A stretch of 64,000 nucleotides of DNA from Balneolaceae bacterium UBA2956 (GCA_002348545.1 DEBM01000006.1:62001-126000), one strand, 5' to 3'; shown: positions 47,969 to 57,724, counted from the stretch's first letter. Numbers and translations are program-made. The notes: generated by a model not told the origin, from the sequence alone.

Positions 47969-49045
47969 CTACTCTACCATATATTGCATTTTTTCTAGGT
48001 TATCCTGAATGCGGAGTCCCTCTATGACTTCATGCAACTGGCCTTTCATAACCGCATCAAGATTATACAGAGTAAGATTAATTCGGTGATCGGTTATTCG
48101 GCCCTGCGGATAATTATAAGTTCTAATTTTTGCAGATCGGTCACCGGTGGAGACCTGACTTTTTCTCTCTGCAGCTCTGGCTTTTTGTTTCTTTTCCAAC
48201 TCAATATCGTACATTCTCGCGCGAAGCATAGCCATCGCTTTTTCCTTATTTTGATGCTGTGAACGCTCTTGTTGACACTCAGCAACAATACCTGTAGGTT
48301 CATGAGTTATTCGAATAGCTGAATCCGTCTTGTTTACGTGCTGACCTCCAGCCCCACTTGCACGAAATGTATCGATGCGTAAATCACTTAGGTTTATATG
48401 AATATCCACATCTTCTACTTCGGGTAAGACTGCTACGGTTGCAGCAGAGGTATGTACTCTACCCTGACTCTCTGTTGAAGGAACTCGTTGAACCCGATGT
48501 ACCCCAGATTCATACTTCATTTTTCCAAAAACCTCGTATCCTTCCAAAGAAAAACTAATTTCTTTGTAACCGCCTTTTTCAGACTCATTCAAACTTAGTA
48601 TTTGATGCTTCCACCCCAAATCGTCGGAATACCGGCGATACATCGCAAATAAATCTCCCGCAAATATAGCCGCCTCATCCCCGCCTGTACCCGCTCTAAT
48701 CTCGATTATTGCATTTTTAGAATCCTCTGGATCTTTTGGTACTAACTTAATCTTGAGCTCTTCCTCAAGTTGGCCTAATTCAGCCTTCAATTCTTTATTC
48801 TCAGACATAGCCATCTCGGTGATTTCAGAATCTTCATTCATCTGAATTAATTCGATATTTCCTTCATAGTATCGCTTCAATTCAGTATATCGATCGAAAT
48901 CCTTAACAACCTCTTTCAGATCACTTCTTTCCTTAGTAAGCTTGGTATAATTTTCAGGGTCATCGAATATGGCAGGATCACTCATTGCTGTATTCAATTC
49001 ATTATAACGAGCTTTGAGTTGTAGTAATTTTTTTTCTATATCCAT
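47969..49045 (-). CDS. prfA: Peptide chain release factor 1
   Basis: The 358-residue factor terminates translation at UAA and UAG. The peptidyl-tRNA hydrolysis motif is [13 protein letters not shown], and the R-V-P-x-T-E segment before it has the RF1 form of the stop-codon recognition loop region ([13 protein letters not shown]). The N-terminal coiled helical domain and the C-terminal tail are complete. Normally PrmC methylates the GGQ glutamine; no prmC is adjacent. The gene is divergent from purK. Confidence 0.97.
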   Translation of the reverse strand: MDIEKKLLQLKARYNELNTAMSDPAIFDDPENYTKLTKERSDLKEVVKDFDRYTELKRYYEGNIELIQMNEDSEITEMAMSENKELKAELGQLEEELKIKLVPKDPEDSKNAIIEIRAGTGGDEAAIFAGDLFAMYRRYSDDLGWKHQILSLNESEKGGYKEISFSLEGYEVFGKMKYESGVHRVQRVPSTESQGRVHTSAATVAVLPEVEDVDIHINLSDLRIDTFRASGAGGQHVNKTDSAIRITHEPTGIVAECQQERSQHQNKEKAMAMLRARMYDIELEKKQKARAAERKSQVSTGDRSAKIRTYNYPQGRITDHRINLTLYNLDAVMKGQLHEVIEGLRIQDNLEKMQYMVE

Positions 49046-49212
49046 TGAATTTTATTTGTTCAAAAAAATACACAATACTATGCTTTATTGTACATTCATT
49101 TCTTAGCTGCATACTAATTCAATCAAATTATACTTTTAGCTAACATACGTTCACGTTATTTTACAGTCTCTACGATAGTTTGTAACCTATTAATTAACCC
49201 ATCAAGGTAAAA

Positions 49213-50406
49213 ATGACCAATATCAAAGGGCCCAAAAGTTTCATCGCCAAGTCACGAATTATCCCTGCTTCATTTACCATTGGTTTTTTAGGGGCAGGTC
49301 AATTAGCTAAAATGAGTGCTATTGAAGCTTATAGAATGGGCATTCAAGTCGCTGCATACACAGACCGTAAAAGTCATGAACCAATGCATTATATGAGCCC
49401 CAGGATAACTACTGGCAACTTCAGTGATGTAAAAGCAATGACTGAATTTGCTCAACAGTGCGATGTATTAACCTTAGAAAATGAGTTCATAGATTCACAG
49501 GTACTCAATCAGGTACAAAAGAATTCAGGCACCCCTATTTATCCAAGTCCTGAAAGCTTTTCAAAAATTGAAAACAAAATAATTGAGAAACAAAGCTTTG
49601 AAAAATCAGGAATACCTGTAACTCCATATAAGCAAATTGCTAGAAGTAATGATTTAAAAGTGTTTGGCCGCCAATATGGTTGGCCTTATGTATTAAAGTC
49701 ATCCAAAGGTGGATATGACGGATATGGAAGTGAAACCGTTTCTAATCTAGACGAAGCAGTAAAGATATTTAATAAACTAGGTGGGTCAAATGGTCAAGAT
49801 ATCTTAGCTGAGGCATTTATCAATTTCACTCACGAATTAGCGGTTCAAGTTGCTTACAACGGGCGAGAGTATTTGGTATATGAATGTTGTGAAACTGTTC
49901 AATCAAACCATATTTGTGTGGCGGTGGTAACCCCAGCAAGAGTACCAGATTCCATCAAAAAATTAGCTCAGAAGCGTGCTTTAGAAGCTATGAAAGTCTT
50001 GGGCACTCGAGGTATTGTTGCCTTTGAATTTTTTTACACTCCAACTGGCAATATTTTATTGAATGAGTCGGCTCCTCGTCCTCATAACTCAGGTCATTAC
50101 TCCATAGAAGGCTGTGTAACATCTCAATTTGAAAATCATATTCGAGCAATACTAGGGCTAAAACTTGGATCGTCAAAACTTACCCAACCTGCCTGCGTTA
50201 TGATAAACCTTTTAGGTACCCAAAATAGAAAGGCTCAAATTGAATTTAATGAACAGCTAATGTCCGAACCCAACGGTCACTTGCATATTTATGGAAAATT
50301 TGAGAGTAAAATTGGAAGAAAAATGGGTCATTATACTCTTTTAGGAGATAATATCGATAGCGTCTACAAACGAGCTAGGAGCTTAACTGAAAATATTCAG
50401 ATTTAA
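49213..50406 (+). CDS. purK: N5-carboxyaminoimidazole ribonucleotide synthase
   Basis: The 397-residue ATP-grasp enzyme carboxylates AIR with bicarbonate and ATP in purine synthesis. I-G-F-L-G-A-G-Q-L-A-K-M at its start is the PurK signature, followed by T-L-E-N-E-F-I-D, P-Y-V-L-K-S-S-K-G-G-Y-D-G-Y-G and N-E-S-A-P-R-P-H-N-S-G-H-Y. AAGG lies shortly before ATG 49213. purE follows after 77 bases, so the two act in consecutive reactions and are probably one operon. About 15 extra residues precede the usual N-terminus. Confidence 0.97.
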   Translation: MTNIKGPKSFIAKSRIIPASFTIGFLGAGQLAKMSAIEAYRMGIQVAAYTDRKSHEPMHYMSPRITTGNFSDVKAMTEFAQQCDVLTLENEFIDSQVLNQVQKNSGTPIYPSPESFSKIENKIIEKQSFEKSGIPVTPYKQIARSNDLKVFGRQYGWPYVLKSSKGGYDGYGSETVSNLDEAVKIFNKLGGSNGQDILAEAFINFTHELAVQVAYNGREYLVYECCETVQSNHICVAVVTPARVPDSIKKLAQKRALEAMKVLGTRGIVAFEFFYTPTGNILLNESAPRPHNSGHYSIEGCVTSQFENHIRAILGLKLGSSKLTQPACVMINLLGTQNRKAQIEFNEQLMSEPNGHLHIYGKFESKIGRKMGHYTLLGDNIDSVYKRARSLTENIQI

Positions 50407-50483
50407 TAGTTCATTCATGCATTTTTTTGTTGTTACTCTTATATGTAGTTTTAAGTATAAATTAAATATTAAGGAGTGCTCCT

Positions 50484-50972
50484 ATGACGAACAATATTGA
50501 GATTGGATTAATTATGGGAAGCGATAGTGATTGGGCTACCATGAAAGAAGCCGCAGAAATAATGGACACGATGGGCGTTAGCTATGAGAAAAAAGTAATA
50601 TCGGCTCATAGGACGCCCGATTATATGACAGAATATGCCAAAAGTGCCTTGCTTAGGGGTCTAAAAGTTATTATTGCTGGTGCTGGTGGTGCTGCACACC
50701 TTCCAGGTATGATAGCAAGTCATACAATCTTACCCGTTATTGGTGTACCTATTCAAACATCAGCTTTAGGCGGTTTGGATAGTCTTTATTCGATTGTGCA
50801 GATGCCCAACGGTATCCCTGTTGCCACCGTTGCTATCGGAAAAGCTCAGAATGCAGGGCTACTAGCCTGCAGAATTTTGGCCAATAGCTCCAATGAGATA
50901 CAAAATAGGTTGCAGGAATTCCATAAGAATATGGCTGAGCAATCCTTCAAAAAATCGAATAATCTGAATTAA
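50484..50972 (+). CDS. purE: N5-carboxyaminoimidazole ribonucleotide mutase
   Basis: The 162-residue class I PurE converts N5-CAIR to CAIR. The N-terminus reads [11 protein letters not shown], then S-A-H-R-T-P-D (catalytic histidine region), and [12 protein letters not shown]. It works directly after PurK, whose gene precedes it. A strong Shine-Dalgarno AAGGAG lies seven bases before ATG 50484, unusual in this window, where most starts have weak sites. Length is normal. Confidence 0.97.
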   Translation: MTNNIEIGLIMGSDSDWATMKEAAEIMDTMGVSYEKKVISAHRTPDYMTEYAKSALLRGLKVIIAGAGGAAHLPGMIASHTILPVIGVPIQTSALGGLDSLYSIVQMPNGIPVATVAIGKAQNAGLLACRILANSSNEIQNRLQEFHKNMAEQSFKKSNNLN

Positions 50973-51002
50973 CTTAGGGATTTAGTCTCTCATACATATG
51001 GT

Positions 51003-51011
51003 TGTGGATAA
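51003..51011 (-). promoter_or_regulatory. Isolated DnaA-box match
   Basis: TGTGGATAA, the complement of the consensus TTATCCACA, lies between purE and the RNA-binding protein gene. It is single, and one or so such 9-mer is expected by chance in a window this size, so function is doubtful. Confidence 0.2.
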
Positions 51012-51148
51012 TTTTGTTGGTGTTGGTTGATTAATACCGTAATTTATAAATGGATAGGGTAAGATATCCAGATGTACGTTTCTTTGAATCCTGTAGCTGT
51101 TGCTGTCTGCTTCTCTCCGTAACTTTAATTACTTAACTATTTTTTGAT

Positions 51149-51424
51149 ATGAACATTTACGTAGGAAATCTTAGCTATGGGGTTTCTGATGACCAATTAC
51201 GAGAAGTCTTTGAAGCTTATGGAACAGTTAGTTCCGCAAAAGTTATTTCAGACAAATACTCTGGGCGATCTAAAGGTTTTGGATTCGTTGAGATGGATGA
51301 TGATAATGAAGCAAAATCTGCTATTGAAGACTTAGATGGCGCAGAAATTGATGGTCGATCCGTTAAAGTAAACGAGGCACGACCAAGAGAGGAGCGGCCA
51401 AGAAGAGATAATTTTCGTCGTTAA
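51149..51424 (+). CDS. RRM-domain RNA-binding protein
   Basis: The 91-residue protein is one RNA recognition motif with a short basic tail. RNP2 is I-Y-V-G-N-L-S-Y at the start and RNP1 is K-G-F-G-F-V-E-M near residue 40; the tail is R-P-R-E-E-R-P-R-R-D-N. Such small bacterial RRM proteins, abundant in cyanobacteria and Bacteroidota, bind single-stranded RNA and are often cold-induced. The 176-base leader before ATG and the terminator after it indicate a monocistronic gene. Confidence 0.93.
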   Translation: MNIYVGNLSYGVSDDQLREVFEAYGTVSSAKVISDKYSGRSKGFGFVEMDDDNEAKSAIEDLDGAEIDGRSVKVNEARPREERPRRDNFRR

Positions 51425-51444
51425 AGATAATTGAAATATTATTA

Positions 51445-51476
51445 AAAGCCTTCTCAGTTGAGATGGCTTTTTTTTT
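51445..51476 (+). terminator. Rho-independent terminator of the RRM gene
   Basis: AAAGCC and TCTC pair with GAGA and GGCTTT around a four-base loop, with one mismatched base, followed by a run of T residues. It begins 21 bases after the stop codon of the RRM gene. Confidence 0.85.
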
Positions 51477-51563
51477 GCTTTATAATGTTTTATTGATACA
51501 TAGTAATTACTCATGATACCAAAGCGTATCATATACAAAACAAATCAATTTGGGATTATGCTC

Positions 51564-51884
51564 ATGATTATGACAACAACTAACAATCTAGAAGGAAAAG
51601 TTATTAATCAATATCTTGGCATTATTACGGGTGAGGCCATACTTGGGGTAAATATATTCAAAGATTTTTTTGCGGGTATTCGAAATATTGTTGGTGGTCA
51701 ATCTGCTTCGTATGAAAAAGAACTAAAAGAGGCAAGACGCATTGCATTTAGTGAATTAGAAGAGAAAGCTAATCAAATTGGCGCTAATGCAATAATAGGT
51801 ATAGATGTAGACTACGAAACTATTACAGGGCAGACTGGAAGTATGTTGATGGTTAGTATTACCGGAACAGCTGTACATATCTAA
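51564..51884 (+). CDS. YbjQ/UPF0145 family protein
   Basis: The protein has 106 residues if started at ATG 51564, where [12 protein letters not shown] matches the family N-terminus; the frame is open to 51513. It has [12 protein letters not shown], then [12 protein letters not shown] and [12 protein letters not shown]. Homologues form pentameric beta-alpha assemblies, once called heavy-metal-binding; the function is not established. It is convergent with the DUF2141 gene, 70 bases away. Confidence 0.85.
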   Translation: MIMTTTNNLEGKVINQYLGIITGEAILGVNIFKDFFAGIRNIVGGQSASYEKELKEARRIAFSELEEKANQIGANAIIGIDVDYETITGQTGSMLMVSITGTAVHI

Positions 51885-51954
51885 TTTGTTGAAATACCCT
51901 TTACTTCTTCATCTTAATCCGAATTAATCGGCTCCAAATTAAAGTGAGGTATTA

Positions 51955-52398
51955 TTATTTTAGCTGTATGTGATGTACTGCACTGCGGGCTTTAACAGTA
52001 AATTTTGCCTCGCTCCAGCTTGCTGGGCCAAATTTACCTCTAGCATTGTTGGAAAAACCGTACTGTTCAAGTGGAATACCTAATATATTTGTATCTAACT
52101 TCCCATTTTTATTTTTATCGTGATAGACGGCAATAGCATATTGACCGTAAGCTAGATCCTTTAATTGCCATTCAATTATAGGATTTACAACAGGTACTAT
52201 TTCGGCATATCTAGGTTTTTCCAGGAATCTATTTTCTGAGTCAAAAACAGCGATTCTAATCTCTCCGACAGGTTCTTGTACTCCATTAATCATCAAAGTG
52301 AAAGTAGAATATAAACTTTTTTCTACCATAAATCCGCTGCTAAATAATAGCCAAGAAATCACTAACAAAACACTAAAGGATACTCTACCTTTACACAT
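51955..52398 (-). CDS. DUF2141 secreted protein
   Basis: The 147-residue product has a signal peptide (V-L-L-V-I-S-W-L-L-F-S-S-G-F, about residues 10-24) and a DUF2141 domain: I-R-I-A-V-F-D-S-E-N-R-F, L-A-Y-G-Q-Y-A-I-A-V-Y-H-D-K-N-K-N-G-K-L-D, and Y-G-F-S-N-N-A-R-G-K-F-G-P. The D-x-N-x-N-G-x-L-D stretch resembles a calcium loop. The family is common in Bacteroidota envelopes and of unknown function. It stands alone; glnA starts more than 1 kb upstream on the same strand and ends with its own terminator. Confidence 0.85.
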   Translation of the reverse strand: MCKGRVSFSVLLVISWLLFSSGFMVEKSLYSTFTLMINGVQEPVGEIRIAVFDSENRFLEKPRYAEIVPVVNPIIEWQLKDLAYGQYAIAVYHDKNKNGKLDTNILGIPLEQYGFSNNARGKFGPASWSEAKFTVKARSAVHHIQLK

Positions 52399-52536
52399 AG
52401 TGTAATAAAATTAACTAAGTGTTCATATATATCAAAATGTACACATTGGGGTGGTACTAGAATTATGTGACTTTATAATTAGTTTGCGTCATTTATATAT
52501 AAAATACAACTGTCACTTAGGTGAATTCATTCCATA

Positions 52537-52570
52537 AATAAGCCACTTTTCAATAGAAAAGAGGCTTATT
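52537..52570 (-). terminator. Probable terminator of glnA
   Basis: AATAAGCC pairs with GGCTTATT, and a further CTTTT pairs with AAAAG inside, around a six-base loop. It lies 20 bases after the glnA stop. The T-run on the minus strand is short, so termination strength is uncertain. Confidence 0.6.
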
Positions 52571-52589
52571 CAAATCATAAGACTAATTT

Positions 52590-53600
52590 TTAGCCCGCTG
52601 TTCGTACCGTTTTAATGATACGTGCGGCAACTTTGTAGGGATCCGCATTAGATGCAGGACGACGATCTTCAAGTCGTCCAAGCCAGCCATCTTCCACAGT
52701 ACCTATTGGAATACGGATTGATGCACCTCGATCGGACACACCATAACTATATTTGTCAATTGACTGCGTTTCATGCTTTCCAGTCAAACGCATATCATTA
52801 TCAGCGCCATATACTTCAATATGCTCTTGTATAAAATTACCAAAAGCCTCACAAACCGCTGTAAAATAAGTCTCGCCACCCTCATTACGCATTTTACCGT
52901 TTGAAAAATTGGCATGCATACCTGATCCATTCCAGTCTGTATCACCTAGTGGTTTTGGATGATAATCTACTGCAACACCATATTTTTCAGCCGTTCGTTC
53001 AATAAGGTAACGGCCCATCCATATTTCATCACCCGCTTTAGCAGCTCCTTTAGAAAAGATTTGGAACTCCCATTGGCCTGACGCAACTTCTGCATTAATA
53101 CCTTCAATATTGAGACCTGCTTTTAAACATAAGTCTAAATGTTCTTCAATAATTTCTCTTCCATAAGCAGACTTAGCTCCTACCCCACAATAGTACGGCC
53201 CTTGGGGTGCTGGATATCCACCTGAGGGAAAACCGAGTGGCAGACAAGTTTCTGGGTCAATCAAAAAATATTCCTGTTCGAAGCCAAACCAAAAATCTTC
53301 ATCATCATCTTTGATTGTTGCACGACCATTGGACTCATGTGGTGTGCAATCTGCATTAAGTACTTCAGTCATAACGAGGTAAGAATACTCACGATCTGGA
53401 TCTAAATATATAGCTACTGGTTTAAGTAGGCAGTCAGAACTACTGCCTACGGCTTGCTCTGTTGAACTACCATCAAAGGACCACATAGGACAATCCTCTA
53501 AGTTTCCGCTAAAATTGTGTATAATTTTAGTCTTACTTCTTAATGTTTGGGTCGGCTTATACCCATCTAGCCAAATGTATTCAAGTTTTGCGTATGACAT
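52590..53600 (-). CDS. glnA: Glutamine synthetase, type II (eukaryote-like)
   Basis: The 336-residue enzyme makes glutamine from glutamate, ammonia and ATP. Its size and motifs place it in the GSII family, not in the 450-residue GSI or the large GSIII: W-S-F-D-G-S-S-T-E-Q-A near residue 40, G-I-N-A-E-V-A-S-G-Q-W-E-F-Q-I, and D-W-N-G-S-G-M-H-A-N-F-S. Adenylylation control as in GSI is not expected. An AT-rich upstream region with an inverted repeat just before the ATG may hold a regulator site. Confidence 0.95.
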   Translation of the reverse strand: MSYAKLEYIWLDGYKPTQTLRSKTKIIHNFSGNLEDCPMWSFDGSSTEQAVGSSSDCLLKPVAIYLDPDREYSYLVMTEVLNADCTPHESNGRATIKDDDEDFWFGFEQEYFLIDPETCLPLGFPSGGYPAPQGPYYCGVGAKSAYGREIIEEHLDLCLKAGLNIEGINAEVASGQWEFQIFSKGAAKAGDEIWMGRYLIERTAEKYGVAVDYHPKPLGDTDWNGSGMHANFSNGKMRNEGGETYFTAVCEAFGNFIQEHIEVYGADNDMRLTGKHETQSIDKYSYGVSDRGASIRIPIGTVEDGWLGRLEDRRPASNADPYKVAARIIKTVRTAG

Positions 53601-53606
53601 ATATAT

Positions 53607-53643
53607 TTATATTCAAATATTTGAGTTTAATATCTGAATATAA
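53607..53643. promoter_or_regulatory. Inverted repeat upstream of glnA
   Basis: TTATATTCA (53607-53615) and TGAATATAA (53635-53643) are a perfect nine-base inverted pair, and a 12-base palindrome TCAAATATTTGA (53613-53624) overlaps the left arm. It lies 7-43 bases upstream of the glnA start. It could be an operator or an RNA hairpin in the leader. The surrounding DNA is very AT-rich, so chance is possible. Confidence 0.35.
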
Positions 53644-53851
53644 AGTATTTAATAAAATTTACCAAATTTATTTAAGTATATAATGATATATACTATATTT
53701 AAATATACTAATAAGTAATTTTATCTAATTTATTAATGTTTAATTATCTTTTCACTAAACTCAATGCAAATTTTTTAGGCTCATTCAACTTCGCTCATTA
53801 TTTTTTTAAGCTACCCACCTTTAGATGTAATTATGCCGTATTTTAGTTTAT

Positions 53852-54742
53852 ATGTCAAAATTTTTTTCATTACAAAACTGGATAAAAGCAGCAAGACCAA
53901 AAACTCTCTCTGCAGCCTATACACCCGTAATTATTGGGGCCAGTTTAGCCTATGTACAGGACAGTTTGAATGTGCTAGTAAGTTTGACTGCACTAATATG
54001 TGCCACACTTATACAAATAGGCACCAATTTTGGCAATGATTATTATGACTACAAAAAAGGAAGTGACAGAGTGGATCGCGTTGGCTTCAAAAGGATGACT
54101 GCTACCGGACTTATCCAACCAAGCACGATGAAAAGTGCCGCTTATCTCACGATGATTCTAGCCTTTTTTACCGGGTTGTATTTAGTGTATGTAGGTGGAA
54201 TTATTGTGTTGGCTGTGGGGGTTAGCTCTATTATTTTTGGTATTATGTACACAGGAGGACCTTACCCTCTTGGTTATAATGGGCTCGGTGACCTTTTTGT
54301 TTTTATATATTTCGGTCTTGTGGCCACTATGACTACCTATTATTTAAATACACTTGAATGGTCAAGCGTAAGTTTTTGGGCGGCGCTCATACCTGGAGCC
54401 CTTAGCACTAATATATTGGTGGTCAATAATTTACGAGATGTAGAGCAAGACAAGATCAGTGGAAAAAAAACATTAGGAGTTTTGTTAGGAGATAAAGCCT
54501 TAAAATGGGAATACACTATATTACTTACACTTGCCTTTACAATACCTCCACACTTCTTTGTTCGTTTAGACGCTTCTATTTGGATTTTTCTACCATATCT
54601 AAGTCTTCCATTATCCTTGAAATTACTGCTAGAGATTTGGTCGCATAAAAAAAAATCTTCACTCAATGGAACCTTAGAAAAAACAGCCGCATTTATGTTT
54701 CTTTATGGAGTCTTATTTACTGTCGGCCTAATCATTGCTTAG
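53852..54742 (+). CDS. menA: 1,4-dihydroxy-2-naphthoate polyprenyltransferase
   Basis: The 296-residue membrane enzyme attaches the polyprenyl tail to DHNA in menaquinone synthesis. It belongs to the UbiA family: the first aspartate motif is N-F-G-N-D-Y-Y-D-Y-K-K-G-S-D, the second N-N-L-R-D-V-E-Q-D-K-I-S-G-K-K-T-L, with about eight membrane helices. The N-terminus W-I-K-A-A-R-P-K-T-L-S-A-A matches MenA. menC and menE follow on the same strand after 118 bases, so this is a menaquinone cluster; menD, menB and menF are not in the window. Confidence 0.95.
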   Translation: MSKFFSLQNWIKAARPKTLSAAYTPVIIGASLAYVQDSLNVLVSLTALICATLIQIGTNFGNDYYDYKKGSDRVDRVGFKRMTATGLIQPSTMKSAAYLTMILAFFTGLYLVYVGGIIVLAVGVSSIIFGIMYTGGPYPLGYNGLGDLFVFIYFGLVATMTTYYLNTLEWSSVSFWAALIPGALSTNILVVNNLRDVEQDKISGKKTLGVLLGDKALKWEYTILLTLAFTIPPHFFVRLDASIWIFLPYLSLPLSLKLLLEIWSHKKKSSLNGTLEKTAAFMFLYGVLFTVGLIIA

Positions 54743-54860
54743 CCAATAGGTCACCCTAGGTTATTAGCTCAATAAATTGGCATTCAATAATCATATAAAA
54801 GAGTTATAAAACTATTTTAAGCCGAAATAGTACATGAGAAGGTAAAACGGAAAGCACTAT

Positions 54861-56162
54861 ATGAGTCTTCACTTTTACACCTACAAAAGCCCATACACGT
54901 CTGAATTCATCCAGGCCAAAGGATCTATGGGTTCGCTGCGCGAAGGAATCCTTATTGAATGGAAACATTCAATGGGATCAGCTTGGGGGGAATGCGCTCC
55001 TCTTCCCGGCTTTTCCAGCGAAAGTTTAAATGACTGTATAAAATTACTTTCTTCACATAAAATAAAACTTGAAGCGCAATTAAATCTTATACAGGCTGAC
55101 TGGCCTCTATACGAAAGTAATTACTCAACCTTTTTTGATTACACCTATGCACAACGTTCAACTCATCGACTCTACTCGTGTATTCCAACAAATTTACCAT
55201 CAATTCAGTTTGCCTTAAGCATGCTCGTATACGATTGGGGCAGACAAAGAGACCCTCGTTCACTTAGTTACATTATTCGTGATCATGCCAATGAACTAGC
55301 TGAAAAACATGCCGGCAGCGTGCTCACTTCGAATAGAACAGGTGATTCTTTTTCAAGCACAAAAATCAATGAGATTCAAATCCCTTTAAATACTTTGGTA
55401 CCTATAGCAAGCCCGGAGGAATCACTATATCTAGCCCAAATTGCTTGGTCAAAGGGATTTAAGACTATAAAAATGAAGGTTGGTCCAAAACATCAACTTA
55501 ATCTAGATCGACTGGCTCTTATCCAGGATACCTTGCCTGAAATGAAATACCGACTTGATCCCAATGGACAGTGGGAACCTGAGTCTCTTAAACCTTATGA
55601 AAAAGAATACCAGCGCTTTGCTATAGAATATATAGAACAAGCCGTTTCCCCTAAAAACTTTACTAAATTTTGTCTTCAACTCTCGTCTGAAGCACCTGCT
55701 TTGGCAGCTGATGAAAGTAGTGTGGATTTCTCTTCCTTTACCTCACTATTAGGCCAAGTAAATATGTCTTATTTTGTTCTCAAACCAACACTTAGCGGTG
55801 GAATTCCAGAGATGATTCAACGCTGTGTTTTAGCCCATAAAAAAAAACAGACCTGCATCTTTAGTAGTGCATTCGATGGCATCATTACCCGACACACTCT
55901 AGCCTGCCTAGCTTGGATGAGTAATCAACTTGCGGGTCATACTTTTGCACATGGACTAGATACTGCTCGTTGGCTAGAGGAGTATTATATAAGTCCAGAG
56001 TGTAGTCTCATTGCAGAGATACAACAAGGAAATTACTCGTTAAAAGAGAATTATTTTGATGATCAATCCCATACTACCAGTCCTAAATATAGCAGTGAAG
56101 TTCAATGTTTCGACCTGTTTATAGCGCGCAGCGGACTTACACCAATTTTTGAACAGAAATGA
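54861..56162 (+). CDS. menC: o-Succinylbenzoate synthase
   Basis: The 433-residue protein is of the enolase superfamily and dehydrates SHCHC to o-succinylbenzoate. Catalytic residues are visible: K-x-K in F-K-T-I-K-M-K-V-G, the metal ligands in Y-R-L-D-P-N-G-Q-W, I-E-Y-I-E-Q-A and L-A-A-D-E-S, and the second lysine in F-V-L-K-P-T. At 433 residues it is longer than most MenC (about 320-370); extra sequence lies at residues about 80-175 between the capping domain and barrel. Its stop overlaps the menE start by four bases (ATGA). Confidence 0.92.
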   Translation: MSLHFYTYKSPYTSEFIQAKGSMGSLREGILIEWKHSMGSAWGECAPLPGFSSESLNDCIKLLSSHKIKLEAQLNLIQADWPLYESNYSTFFDYTYAQRSTHRLYSCIPTNLPSIQFALSMLVYDWGRQRDPRSLSYIIRDHANELAEKHAGSVLTSNRTGDSFSSTKINEIQIPLNTLVPIASPEESLYLAQIAWSKGFKTIKMKVGPKHQLNLDRLALIQDTLPEMKYRLDPNGQWEPESLKPYEKEYQRFAIEYIEQAVSPKNFTKFCLQLSSEAPALAADESSVDFSSFTSLLGQVNMSYFVLKPTLSGGIPEMIQRCVLAHKKKQTCIFSSAFDGIITRHTLACLAWMSNQLAGHTFAHGLDTARWLEEYYISPECSLIAEIQQGNYSLKENYFDDQSHTTSPKYSSEVQCFDLFIARSGLTPIFEQK

Positions 56163-57700
56163 TGAATAATTCGACTGATATACCACAAAAATTTCACTTT
56201 TCATGTTCTTCTGATTTCATTTTTTTACACGATGGATATGCAGAAAATCAATCCATTAGCTATTCAGATATAGCTTTATATAGTCAAAAACTTCCAAATT
56301 GGTTAGAGGCTCATCATAACGAAGCCCACATCTATATCCTTCAAAGCAATTATTCTACTGAACTTTGCTGCTTAGTTGCCGGCTTATTCTTAGCAGGGAT
56401 ACCATTCTGTGTTGTTGACCCAACATGGTCAAGCGCTCAAGTTATGGAAGCTACAGCGGATGTAGCATTGGCAAACTATTTAGATACAATGGATATTTCA
56501 GCACTACACACCCAGTGGTTGGCCTTAATACCAAGTCAAAACCGGTCCAAAAGCGAGCTTAGCTTAATTGTCAAAAATAATCCTTTTGCCTTTTTATTTA
56601 CTTCGGGCAGTAGTTCCAGACCAAAGAAAATTCCTCTTCGATATTCTCAACTTTGGGCAGCATATCAAGCTACACAATCTCAATTACATCTTAGCCCAAA
56701 CCAAAGTTGGGGGTTATGCTTGCCCCTCCACCATATTGGGGCGCTGAGTATTGTCTTAAAATCATTACTCTCTCACTCATCCATAAGCCTTAGTAATTCA
56801 TCCGATGTCCAGTGCTGGAATTCTTGGCTAAATGGTAGTCATAATTGCCGAGTAGTCTCCATGGTACCCACTCAGCTTCATAATTGGCTAAAGTACAATC
56901 GGGCTCAAAAAAAATCCCCCATTATTTCAAAGGCATTCCACTTTATTATTTTGGGAGGCGGACCCACTAACGCTGCTGATGTAGAAGAGGCTGGCAAGCT
57001 CGGGTGGCCTATTTTACTTAGTTACGGGATGACCGAAACCTTTGCACATATATGCTCAATCCCTGCTTCTGATCTTAAGAAGCCCCTAAAAGACCCTCTT
57101 CCTGTTGGACTGATACACCCTGGTCATTCCATAAGAATAATTAGTGAAGAAGGTGACTATGACCCACTTATCTGGCTTATGGGTACGCAGATTTTTACTC
57201 CGGAATCTTCACAGAAACTTATGTTAGAAAGTTTTGATGAAGAAGGATGGTTTTGCACTGGAGACATAGGGAAAATGGATGAGAATGGCCTGTTATATAT
57301 TCAAGCCCGTAGGCTAGATCGCATCGTAAGTGGTGGGGAAAATGTATCAGTAGAATGGGTGATTGAATGCCTAAAGCAGCATCTATCTGTACATGATTGT
57401 GCTATAATTGGTATAGCTGATGCTAAATGGGGACAAAAAGTAGTGGCCTTTATTGAACCGGAAAAGACTGTGTTTGCGCCTAGCCACCAAAATAATGATC
57501 AAACTGTTTTACTCGATGAAGAAAATGAACTAAATCCTATGATTACAAAGGAACTCATAGAACATTGCCGAAAAGCATCACTACCTGCTTCCCATCTACC
57601 CAAAGAATTTTATTATCTAAGATCACTCCCACGTACCTCGCTTGGTAAGTTGAAAATACATAGGTTGCAAGAACTTCATTTATTAACCCAAGAAAAATAG
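56159..57700 (+). CDS. menE: o-Succinylbenzoate-CoA ligase
   Basis: The 513-residue adenylate-forming enzyme activates OSB with ATP and CoA in menaquinone synthesis. The AMP-binding loop is F-T-S-G-S-S-S-R-P-K-K, followed by L-P-L-H-H-I-G-A (His loop), Y-G-M-T-E-T and F-C-T-G-D-I-G. The C-terminal domain contains the catalytic lysine in L-G-K-L-K-I. The pairing with menC, with translational coupling, fixes the OSB assignment among similar acyl-CoA ligases. It is convergent with purB, 24 bases away. Confidence 0.93.
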   Translation: MMNNSTDIPQKFHFSCSSDFIFLHDGYAENQSISYSDIALYSQKLPNWLEAHHNEAHIYILQSNYSTELCCLVAGLFLAGIPFCVVDPTWSSAQVMEATADVALANYLDTMDISALHTQWLALIPSQNRSKSELSLIVKNNPFAFLFTSGSSSRPKKIPLRYSQLWAAYQATQSQLHLSPNQSWGLCLPLHHIGALSIVLKSLLSHSSISLSNSSDVQCWNSWLNGSHNCRVVSMVPTQLHNWLKYNRAQKKSPIISKAFHFIILGGGPTNAADVEEAGKLGWPILLSYGMTETFAHICSIPASDLKKPLKDPLPVGLIHPGHSIRIISEEGDYDPLIWLMGTQIFTPESSQKLMLESFDEEGWFCTGDIGKMDENGLLYIQARRLDRIVSGGENVSVEWVIECLKQHLSVHDCAIIGIADAKWGQKVVAFIEPEKTVFAPSHQNNDQTVLLDEENELNPMITKELIEHCRKASLPASHLPKEFYYLRSLPRTSLGKLKIHRLQELHLLTQEK

Positions 57701-57724
57701 TGTAAGATACAGCGATGTAACTGG

